From the NCBI RefSeq assembly GCF_033558715.1, contig NZ_CP114607.1:1-64000 (forward strand): a DNA stretch of 64,000 bases. The letters run 5' to 3'. Origin of the DNA: Acinetobacter sp. YWS30-1. GTDB lineage: Bacteria; Pseudomonadota; Gammaproteobacteria; Pseudomonadales; Moraxellaceae. Under the pieces are notes generated by a model. That model saw only the letters and a program-made list of their open reading frames with translations. It ran no database searches and was not told the origin of the DNA. Below are positions 57,028 to 64,000 of this stretch, piece after piece (positions within the stretch are counted from its first letter, which is position 1; every line of letters starts with the position of its first letter). The translations under genes and the position numbers were made by a program.

Positions 57028-57239
57028 GTAAGCGTCCGCTGAATCCCATGCCTATTTTTTAATTTTGGTCGGATTTAGAGGTGGATCAGGAAATTTGAAC
57101 AACACTTATAAGTGATATTTTGCTCCCCAAATGATGTTATAAACACCAATATATGGAGTATTTTATGGCACGTAGACCAAGAAGAAATCATTCAAATGAT
57201 TTTAAAGCTAAGGTAGCACTTGCTGCGATTAAAGCAGAA
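57028..57239 (-). repeat. 212-bp inverted repeat, right copy
   Basis: Reverse complement of 53665-53876, beginning with the IS66 end GTAAGCGTCCGCTGAA and ending inside orfA (…IKAE), where the ISAba125-type element starts. Confidence 0.9.
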
Positions 57240-57242
57240 GGC

Positions 57243-58310
57243 GGATTCAAGCGGCAAGTGCAACAGTATAAAAACCAGCCATAACTTCACTCGGTGTATA
57301 CCAACCTAGTGTTTTTCTAGGACGATGGTTGAGTGCAAATTCTATCTGCTCTATTTGTTCGTTTGACACGCCATCAAACGATGATGATTTTGGCAGATAT
57401 TGACGGATTAAACCATTCGTATTTTCATTTCTAGCTCACTGAATAGACTTGTAAGGATCAGCAAAATACGTCTCTATGCCAGCATCAGTAATTCTTTTGT
57501 GTTCGGAAAATTCTTTGCCATTATCAAATGTCACACTATAAGCATGGCTCATTTGTAAACGATCTAATGCACAAGTAATCGTTTGAGAGGATGCTCTTGT
57601 TGGCCCTAAATGAACAATATGTACATACAGGCTCTTTCGATCAACGAGAGTCAATAAAGCACCTTTATGATGTTTACCAATCACCGTGTCACCTTCGAAA
57701 TCTCCTAAACGTTGTCGTTGATCAATGACCTGGTCTCGGCAGTGAATACTTGTTTTATCAATGATTTGACCCCTACGATCCGTGTTTTTGTAACCGCGTT
57801 TTCGATATTTCTTCTGATGCCTTAAATGTAGATGAAGTTTACCGCCTTTTGATTTATCTTGATAAATGTACTGGTAAATCCACTCATGTGAAGGTACATC
57901 CAGCCAACCGCGTTGTGTTAAAGCACCTGAAATTTGTTCGGGTGACCAGTCCAAACCAATCAAATAATCAATATAAGCGAAGGCAAATGCTGTCATTGAT
58001 GATGAAGGACGGTACCGTCTTTGACTTGCAAATTTAGCTGCCTGTTGAGCTCTATATCCACGTTGCCCAGTATTTCTTTTTAATTCACGGTAGATGGTTG
58101 ATCGTGAACGTCCTAATTCCCGAGCAAGGGTAGCGATTGAACTTTTACTTTTCAAAGTAGCATAAATTTCGTATCTTTCATCTTGAGAAAGTTGGGTGTA
58201 TTTCTTCATTGTGTGCTTTCCAATTGCGAGTTGAAAAAGTCTAATGATTCTATGAATACACCTAACTTTTTCAACTAACTACAAATGTGTTGCACTTGGG
58301 ATTTGAATCC
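57243..58310 (-). mobile_element. ISAba125-like (IS30 family) element
   Basis: About 1068 bp with related termini GGATTCAAGCGGCAAGTGC and GGATTCAAATCCCAAGTGC (inverted). Left end abuts the 212-bp repeat. Confidence 0.82.
57262..58209 (-). pseudogene. IS30-family transposase with a nonsense codon
   Basis: MKKYTQLSQDERYEIYATLK starts an IS30 transposase with HTH (STIYRELKRN) and DDE core (GDFEGDTVIG, TFDNGKEFSEH). After YKSIQ the codon is TGA (57436-57438), where CGA (Arg) is expected; the frame then continues ARNENTNGLIRQYLPKSSS to the normal end. The Glu of the DDE triad lies beyond the stop, so the truncated protein should be inactive. Confidence 0.85.
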
Positions 58311-58324
58311 ACGATTATATTTTT

Positions 58325-58603
58325 TTACTTGGATTGAATCATAATCTTTAGACCAAAGGTATTCAAGAGTTTCATCATTGATTCCAGAGTCGGATTACTA
58401 TCGGGTTGTTCCATTTTCTGCAAAGTCTGAGGTGCTATTTTTGTGATTTTAGCCATTTCATTTAAGGTCAGATGCAGCTCAGTACGGATATAACGCGCAA
58501 CTTTATAAAATGGCCAGTCAGGATTGTGATTAATCATCTCTAATACTTCATGACGTTTTTTCATCTGCTCAATCGCGGTCATCGGTTTATAGCGCTTATC
58601 CAT
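58325..58603 (-). CDS. hipB: HipB-like HTH antitoxin
   Basis: 92 residues. XRE-type HTH: HLTLNEMAKITKIAPQTLQKMEQ. Overlaps hipA by 8 bp and lies downstream of it, the reverse of the E. coli order. Confidence 0.85.
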   Translation of the reverse strand: MDKRYKPMTAIEQMKKRHEVLEMINHNPDWPFYKVARYIRTELHLTLNEMAKITKIAPQTLQKMEQPDSNPTLESMMKLLNTFGLKIMIQSK

Positions 58604-59900
58604 GGGCTAGCTCCTGAATCTGCTGGCATATATTTTCAATCCGGTACTGACTATTCTGCAAAATTTCCTCAGAGATCTGCAGTCTGTGCATTTCAGCCAT
58701 TAATCCTTGATAAAGAGGCAATTGCTTGACAAATTCTGACTGGATTTCTTGATGTTCAATGCCCGTTTGTTCTGTAATCTGCTCAATCACCGAGCGCCAT
58801 ATTGGCATGCCGCCATGATCATCTTTTTCCCAGCGGGTAGTTCGTGCAATACCATCCGGATGTAACCACATTGGAGCGAAATCAAACAGGGGAGAGAGTC
58901 GGATGGTTCCATCATTAAAACGTTGAATCGCTGTATTGCGGGTATGATTATCTTTATTGCCTAAAGCCACATTGGCTAAATCCCGTTTCAAATATTCGAA
59001 AATTTCCGGTTTAGGATCTGTACAGCATTCCATCAGTAAAGCACATACCTGATTATGGGTCATTCTTACCCCAAAGCCTGCTTTATTGCTCAACGAAGCA
59101 AGGCTTTCCTGTGCAATTCTGTCTACTTTGTTATCTACAATTTTCCGGTCAAATCTTGGAATAAACAGGGTTTTGCCATGCAATTCCAGCTCAGCATAAA
59201 CCCTTAAATCCAGATACTGGGCAATCTTCATATAAAGTGCTTCATGCTGCAGGATGCTTTCCAGACTTTGATCATTGCCACGGCTGAATTTAACCAGCCA
59301 GTGTTTGGCTGCCATTTCATCTGAAAGGGTATGATCCAGATAAAATAACCCATCATGGCCTTGGGTTAGTAATAGTTTTGGCCATTCACCCTGAACGCCA
59401 GAAGAACCTGCAACAAATAATCCATAGGAGGCCAGCGATTCTATAAATTTTTCTTTTCTTTCAATGATTTCGCTTAGGCTAAAACCCACATTCTCTTGCA
59501 CCGGGAAATGCGCCTGCAGCCATTCAAAAGCTTCTTTCACTCGGAGGTTGCCAATGGGATTACCTGCTCCTGCTTTTAGCAAAAACCAGTCTGCCTGTTC
59601 CTGCATATTTTCGGAAAAATCTAATTGATTCAGCAGTTCTTTACGGCCGTATCCTTGAGGCAAAAGATCCATCAAAAATGCTGGCCATTGCTTTTGTAAG
59701 TTATTTTGGACATTGACTGGAAACTGATACGAAAGCGCATGTCCATCTCTCACGTCCATATGCGAGATTGCATACTCGAAAAGATAGGAAGTACGGGTCG
59801 ATGCTCTCCAGCCAGCTTCATGGCTGTCTGTAAGCTCGACGATCGCGCAATCTGACCATTCATTATCTTGAAAGATCTGTAGTGTACAGTAATAATCCAT
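58596..59900 (-). CDS. hipA: HipA-family serine/threonine kinase toxin
   Basis: 434 residues. HipA signatures: KHWLVKFSRGND (ATP-site Lys), LFIPRFDRK, and the catalytic loop LGNKDNHTRNTAI followed by LSPLFDFAPM (metal-binding DFA). HipA enzymes phosphorylate translation factors such as tRNA synthetases and cause dormancy. The N-terminal half is longer than the E. coli subdomain. With hipB it forms the TA pair of the last large XerC-inward module. Confidence 0.88.
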   Translation of the reverse strand: MDYYCTLQIFQDNEWSDCAIVELTDSHEAGWRASTRTSYLFEYAISHMDVRDGHALSYQFPVNVQNNLQKQWPAFLMDLLPQGYGRKELLNQLDFSENMQEQADWFLLKAGAGNPIGNLRVKEAFEWLQAHFPVQENVGFSLSEIIERKEKFIESLASYGLFVAGSSGVQGEWPKLLLTQGHDGLFYLDHTLSDEMAAKHWLVKFSRGNDQSLESILQHEALYMKIAQYLDLRVYAELELHGKTLFIPRFDRKIVDNKVDRIAQESLASLSNKAGFGVRMTHNQVCALLMECCTDPKPEIFEYLKRDLANVALGNKDNHTRNTAIQRFNDGTIRLSPLFDFAPMWLHPDGIARTTRWEKDDHGGMPIWRSVIEQITEQTGIEHQEIQSEFVKQLPLYQGLMAEMHRLQISEEILQNSQYRIENICQQIQELAHG

Positions 59901-60087
59901 ATTTATATTAAAATAGAATAATAGGTGTTGTTCTAAGCATTATATTATTATTTTAGTAAAAAAATAAAGATTTAAGATGAGATTGCCCTCTAAGCTTAGA
60001 TGAATCGTAAGTAACTTGGATTTCTATGCAAATAAAATCACACAATTTCTTAAAAAGCGGACATTTCTATTTTGGAGTTACATGTTT

Positions 60088-61569
60088 TGTTATTCACCAA
60101 TTAAAATGTCTATGCGATAAACCATTTAAAATGTCCTATTTTTAACTCAGAGAGTCAAGGACAGGATTTAACTTTCTTTGTTCAATAACAGCTTTCTGAG
60201 CTTTACGACTCGGCATACTTTTCTTGAGACGGGAACGTTTATTCTGTTTCTCCAACTCTTCATGTTGTTGCTGGATATGCGCCAGAACTGAGCCTAATCT
60301 TTTATTCTCAACCACTTCATTCTGCTGTAGTCCAGCCAGTTTATTGAAGACGCTATAGTTGATCTTCCGTCCTTCATGCATGAGGGCCACAGTGCCATCC
60401 GGGTACTCCAGAAATGAAATGTATTGCCCAACAAGCTTATGATTCAGCTCTGTCGGTTCAAGCAGATAAATACACTTGTCATAGGTGATGGTTAGGTTCT
60501 TCGTGACCTTACGCGATTCCTGCCAAGTGAATATATCCTCCAGCTCAGCATCAGATTCCGTTAAAGATCGATGTAAATTCTTCGAGTTTCTCGCACACTT
60601 GGCAAACTTCTGATTGAAGTGCTCAATGAAGCAGGGTAGCCATGCATTGGCTTCGGCAATTGAACTGATGCCTTCCAGACGCATCTCCTTGATCAAACGG
60701 TCTTGAAGGGTTCTATTCGCGCGTTCTACGCGACCTTTAGCCTGTGGTGAGTTGGCAAAGATAATATCAATATTTAACTCGTTCAGAATCCGCCCAAATT
60801 GCGTGATCTGGCTGTCTTTCCTGGATTTCTGATTAACTCTGAATACCGAATGTTTGTCGCTATAAAAGGCCAGAGGTTTGCCGTATTGTTCAATGTAGGC
60901 TCGGGTTGAAAGCATATAGTCGAAGGTGGTTTCCGCCTCACAGAAGCGTAGATGCAACAGCTTTCCAGTGGCATCATCGATATACACCAATAAACAGCAC
61001 TTAGCAGCGCGTCCTTCGAACCAGTCATGATATGAGCCATCAATCTGGATCAGCTCACCGAAGCAATCCCGGTTATAACGTGGCTGATATGGACGTTTAA
61101 GGCGCTTGGATCGCGGAATCCAGAGGTCATTGGCCATCATCCAGCGCCGAACCGTTTCTACCGGGATATTCAGGTCAAATATGCTGCTGAGCTTCTCATG
61201 CGCCAAGGTAGGTCCAAAGCCCAGCAGATGTTCAGAAATAATGGAAAGACATTTTGATTTTAATAACTCATCATGGCGATGATGGCCAGGTTGACCACGA
61301 CTGGCATGTGCCAGACCTGAAACACCGTCTTGATTGAGTTTCTGCAATAACCGGGTAATTTGACGAGTGGAAAGATTCAGGATTTCAGCAGCACGGACCT
61401 GGGTAATACGATGATCTCGAACGTCTTGCAGAACTGCAAGACGTTGAATTTCCTTGTCAGACATAGTGATCAACATCTCTAATTTATATCCAGTCCATGA
61501 TGGTAAAAACCATCATAAACTAGACATTTTTATTGGTGAGAATATAGACACTTTAAATGGTTTCTAACA
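60088..61569 (-). mobile_element. ISNCY/IS1202-type insertion sequence, copy 2
   Basis: About 1482 bp, TGTTA ends as in copy 1. No 5-bp duplication is seen (TGTTT left, ATTTG right). Its gene-start end lies 5 bp from the XerC arm of pdif 16, the same geometry as copy 1 at pdif 5. Confidence 0.88.
60142..61476 (-). CDS. ISNCY-family transposase
   Basis: 444 residues, close to the copy at 31462 with scattered changes (for example SSIFDLNIPVETV). DDE residues all present. Confidence 0.88.
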   Translation of the reverse strand: MLITMSDKEIQRLAVLQDVRDHRITQVRAAEILNLSTRQITRLLQKLNQDGVSGLAHASRGQPGHHRHDELLKSKCLSIISEHLLGFGPTLAHEKLSSIFDLNIPVETVRRWMMANDLWIPRSKRLKRPYQPRYNRDCFGELIQIDGSYHDWFEGRAAKCCLLVYIDDATGKLLHLRFCEAETTFDYMLSTRAYIEQYGKPLAFYSDKHSVFRVNQKSRKDSQITQFGRILNELNIDIIFANSPQAKGRVERANRTLQDRLIKEMRLEGISSIAEANAWLPCFIEHFNQKFAKCARNSKNLHRSLTESDAELEDIFTWQESRKVTKNLTITYDKCIYLLEPTELNHKLVGQYISFLEYPDGTVALMHEGRKINYSVFNKLAGLQQNEVVENKRLGSVLAHIQQQHEELEKQNKRSRLKKSMPSRKAQKAVIEQRKLNPVLDSLS

Positions 61570-61574
61570 ATTTG

Positions 61575-61602
61575 ATTTCGTATAATATTGATTATGTTAA
61601 AT
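61575..61602 (+). other. pdif site 16
   Basis: XerC arm ATTTCGTATAA, spacer TATTGA, XerD arm TTATGTTAAAT; reads C then D. Closest of all to a chromosomal dif-like XerD arm. Confidence 0.88.
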
Positions 61603-61707
61603 AGACGAATTTCGGTATTAAATTCATTAATATTGATATAAATTAAATTATACATTATGTGTTGTCAATTTCTTCTTAAAAAATAGAGTTTTCCAATCAC
61701 TATTATG

Positions 61708-61736
61708 AGAATGAGTTTGTAAATACAGACTCATTT
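61708..61736 (-). terminator. Hairpin downstream of the butanediol gene
   Basis: AATGAGT...ACTCATT with T-rich flanks, 80 bp past the stop at 61817; probable terminator of the acetoin/butanediol operon. Confidence 0.5.
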
Positions 61737-61816
61737 CCTATCGCTATAAATATTAAAAATAGCTACATAGAGTTTATCTCTAGCTTATTCAAATTTGTCT
61801 TTGAAATTAGGCGTTA

Positions 61817-62875
61817 CTACGGATGAACAATAATTTTTACAGCAGACTCATTATTATGAATCAATGTTTCAAAGCCTTTAGAAACAAGATCATCTAATGC
61901 AATCCGTTGGGTAATAAAAGGTTCTAGATTAATCTTACCTTGCTCAACCAAACGAATAGTTTCCTGATGGTCATTGACGTAAGCTATCGTGCCACGAATA
62001 TCTAGCTCTTTCATCACCACACTATGCACATTAATTGTGGCAGGATGGCTCCAAATAGAAACGATAACGACTACACCAGTTGGTTTCATTGCTGCAACGA
62101 GTGTATCCATGACTTTATTGACACTACTACATTCAAAAGCAACATCTACACCGCGGTCTTGAGTAATTTTCATTACTTCATTTACCACATCAACCTGAGA
62201 TGGATCCAATACATAATCGGCAACACCAGCCTCTATCGCTTTTTCTTTACGTTTTGCACTCAGTTCAGTGATGATAACCGTAAGACCTTTAGCCTTTAAA
62301 ATAGCAGATAAAAGTAAGCCTATTGGGCCTGCTCCACCAACCAGTGCGATATCGCCAGCTTTTGCGCCACTTCTGACATAGGCATGATGACCGACAGATA
62401 AAGGTTCTATCAATGCTGCTTGGTCTAAAGGAATATCATTTGAAATAGGATGTACCCAACGCCGCTGAACTGCAATTTTTTCAGAAAGACCACCACCGCG
62501 TCCGCCTAAACCAATAAAGTTCATATTTTTTGATAAATGATACTTATCATTGGGGCCAGTCGGGACATCATCCGCAATAATATAGGGTTCAACTACGACA
62601 TGTTGTCCAATTTGGATATCGTCTACACCTTCACCAACTGCATAAACTACGCCTGAAAATTCATGTCCCATTGTTACAGGTGCAGATTCTCCCGAAATTG
62701 GATGTGGATGACCACAAGGTGGAATAAAAATAGGGCCTTCCATGAATTCATGTAAATCTGTACCGCAAATACCGCACCATGCAACTTGAATTCCAACTGT
62801 GCCTGGAAGTACTTTCGGTTCAGGGATATCTTCAATTCGAATATCCCCTCGGTCATAAAAACGAGCTGCTTTCAT
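61817..62875 (-). CDS. 2,3-butanediol dehydrogenase (zinc alcohol dehydrogenase family)
   Basis: 352 residues of the medium-chain dehydrogenase family. Catalytic zinc site C in WCGICGTDLHE and HE in TMGHEFSG; NAD-binding GGAGPIGLL near residue 178. The insert near residues 45-60 and the reduced structural-zinc lobe match BdhA-type enzymes, which interconvert 2,3-butanediol and acetoin. It follows the SDR gene by 21 bp in the same direction, so this is one operon. Confidence 0.85.
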   Translation of the reverse strand: MKAARFYDRGDIRIEDIPEPKVLPGTVGIQVAWCGICGTDLHEFMEGPIFIPPCGHPHPISGESAPVTMGHEFSGVVYAVGEGVDDIQIGQHVVVEPYIIADDVPTGPNDKYHLSKNMNFIGLGGRGGGLSEKIAVQRRWVHPISNDIPLDQAALIEPLSVGHHAYVRSGAKAGDIALVGGAGPIGLLLSAILKAKGLTVIITELSAKRKEKAIEAGVADYVLDPSQVDVVNEVMKITQDRGVDVAFECSSVNKVMDTLVAAMKPTGVVVIVSIWSHPATINVHSVVMKELDIRGTIAYVNDHQETIRLVEQGKINLEPFITQRIALDDLVSKGFETLIHNNESAVKIIVHP

Positions 62876-62896
62876 TGTGTATTCCTTATGTTGATA

Positions 62897-63682
62897 TTAA
62901 CGGTAAACCATTCCACCATCTGTCAAAATAGACTGACCTGTAATATAGTTTGCATCCTCGCTGGCTAAAAATGCAACTAATGCAGCCACGTCATCTGGTG
63001 TTTCAGCACGTCCTAAAGCAATACCATCTACATATTTTTTATACGTTTGACCAATTGGTGCACCTGTAATTTCAGAGAACCGCTGATCTATTTCGACCCA
63101 CATGTCTGTACCAACAACACCCGGACAATAACTATTTACAGTAATTTCAACACTAGCATATTCTTTAGCCGCAGCTTGCGTCAATGCACGAACTGCAAAT
63201 TTCGTTGCCGAATAAACACCGAGTAAAGCAAAGCCTTCATGACCTGCTATTGAGCATGCATTAATAATTTTTCCAGCCTGTTGGCGTTGTTTAAATTTAT
63301 TTGCTGCGGCTTGAATCCCCCAAAGTACACCACCGACATTGATGTTCATAATTTGGTTAAATTCACTCGGCGTTACTTCTGCCAAAGCTTTGACTTGTGC
63401 AATACCTGCATTATTAATCATGATATCAAAGCCATTAAGTATCGATTCTGCATGATTAATAGCGTCACTGATTTGTATTGGATCTGAAATATCCGCAATA
63501 AATGTGGTGGCTTTTACGCCAAAGGCTTCAACCTCTTGTTGAACAGTATTTAACTTTTCTTGATGAAGATCGACCAAGGCAATATGTACACCTTCTTGTG
63601 CTAAACGTAAGGCAATACCACGTCCAATGCCTTGTGCCGCACCCGTAATTAAAGCAACTTTGTTGTTTAAACCTCTAGGCAT
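62897..63682 (-). CDS. SDR acetoin/diacetyl reductase (BudC-like)
   Basis: 261 residues. GAAQGIGRGIA cofactor motif, NNAG, ACSIAG and YSATKFAVRALTQAAAKEY catalytic motif; ends GQSILTDGGMVYR. This resembles (S)-acetoin-forming diacetyl reductases / meso-butanediol dehydrogenases. It sits between dihydrolipoyl dehydrogenase and butanediol dehydrogenase. Confidence 0.82.
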   Translation of the reverse strand: MPRGLNNKVALITGAAQGIGRGIALRLAQEGVHIALVDLHQEKLNTVQQEVEAFGVKATTFIADISDPIQISDAINHAESILNGFDIMINNAGIAQVKALAEVTPSEFNQIMNINVGGVLWGIQAAANKFKQRQQAGKIINACSIAGHEGFALLGVYSATKFAVRALTQAAAKEYASVEITVNSYCPGVVGTDMWVEIDQRFSEITGAPIGQTYKKYVDGIALGRAETPDDVAALVAFLASEDANYITGQSILTDGGMVYR

Positions 63683-63693
63683 GTTGCGACTCC

Positions 63694-64000
63694 TTAAATA
63701 TGGATTGCACGTTGCATCGCCGACAAGACCGACTCATGCATCGCCTCAGACAAAGTAGGATGAGGGAAAATGACCTGTGCTAAGCTTTCATCCGTCGCTT
63801 CTAGGTATTTTGCGATGGCAAAACCCTGAATATGTTCGGTAACTTCATGTCCAACCATGTGAGCACCTAACAATTCACCCGTTTCCTGACTAAAAATAGT
63901 TTTAATGAATCCTGCGCTATCACCCAAAGCCAATGCCTTACCATTGGCTTGCAAAGGAAACTTACCCACATTGATATTCAAGCCCGCAGCTTTCGCTTTC
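63694..64000 (-). CDS. Dihydrolipoyl dehydrogenase, C-terminal part (start outside window)
   Basis: 102 codons of the dimerisation domain. GHEVTEHIQGFAIA and the active-site base region FPHPTLSEAMHES (His-Pro-...-Glu) identify the E3 subunit of a 2-oxoacid or acetoin dehydrogenase complex. It ends 11 bp before the SDR gene. The remaining aco genes are expected beyond position 64000. Confidence 0.9.
   Translation of the reverse strand, partial: KAKAAGLNINVGKFPLQANGKALALGDSAGFIKTIFSQETGELLGAHMVGHEVTEHIQGFAIAKYLEATDESLAQVIFPHPTLSEAMHESVLSAMQRAIHI

Noticed and set aside
57436..57438. TGA in the IS30-type transposase as a programmed readthrough or frameshift
   Set aside because: IS30 elements use a single frame. 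A CGA to TGA change explains it simply, so I call it a nonsense mutation.

Overview
The window looks like the first 64 kb of a circular multidrug-resistance plasmid that was rotated to start at its replication gene, because base 1 is the GTG start of an IncFII-type repA. It is a hybrid. Positions 1-17740 are enterobacterial in character (IncFII replicon, pemIK, IS26, class 1 integron, fosA, aac(3)-II). From about 17741 to the end it is AT-rich and carries Acinetobacter hallmarks: ISAba1, IS66- and IS30-type elements of Acinetobacter, msr(E)-mph(E), and a long series of XerC/XerD plasmid dif (pdif) sites. The host could be an Acinetobacter or an enterobacterium; the sequence alone does not settle this.

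Layout. 1-3161: repA, CIS/oriR, a CPBP protease and the pemIK toxin-antitoxin pair. 3162-17740: five identical IS26 copies in direct orientation enclose four unrelated segments: (a) a fosA3-like gene with two chromosomal neighbours; (b) a cut-down class 1 integron (truncated intI1, an aadA1/aadA2 mosaic, lnu(F), 50 bp of 3'-CS); (c) a conjugative-plasmid scrap (TrbM, a lipoprotein, an Mrr-like protein); (d) an IS10 fragment with aac(3)-IId, tmrB, a tRNA-Leu(UAA) gene interrupted by a 213-nt group I intron, and a truncated DUF3883 gene. 17741-25911: IS fragments, a Firmicutes-like leader with an SDR gene, an endonuclease gene, a repeat cluster, and strA-strB from Tn5393.

25912-61602: sixteen pdif sites in perfectly alternating orientation cut the DNA into modules. 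Modules with XerC arms facing inward hold a resolvase, toxin-antitoxin pairs (HigBA, a second RelE/HigA pair, RelBE, HipAB), or nothing but a terminator hairpin. Modules with XerD arms facing inward hold cargo: mph(E)-msr(E), an EcsC-family gene, ribbon-helix-helix genes, a tautomerase gene, lipoprotein and hypothetical genes. The tautomerase gene is split by an ISAba1 composite transposon carrying an esterase and tet(X) (9-bp target duplication). The right ISAba1 of that unit is itself split by a second composite transposon, two IS66-family elements around a YheS-type ABC-F gene (8-bp target duplication). The last large module is IS-rich and also contains a truncated bioD, two lysozyme-inhibitor-like genes, an integrase and hipAB.

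61603-64000: an acetoin/2,3-butanediol catabolic cluster (butanediol dehydrogenase, SDR acetoin reductase, start-truncated dihydrolipoyl dehydrogenase) begins beside the last pdif site and runs out of the window.

Predicted resistance content: fosfomycin, streptomycin/spectinomycin, lincosamides, gentamicin-type aminoglycosides, tunicamycin-type, macrolides (three genes) and tetracyclines including tigecycline.
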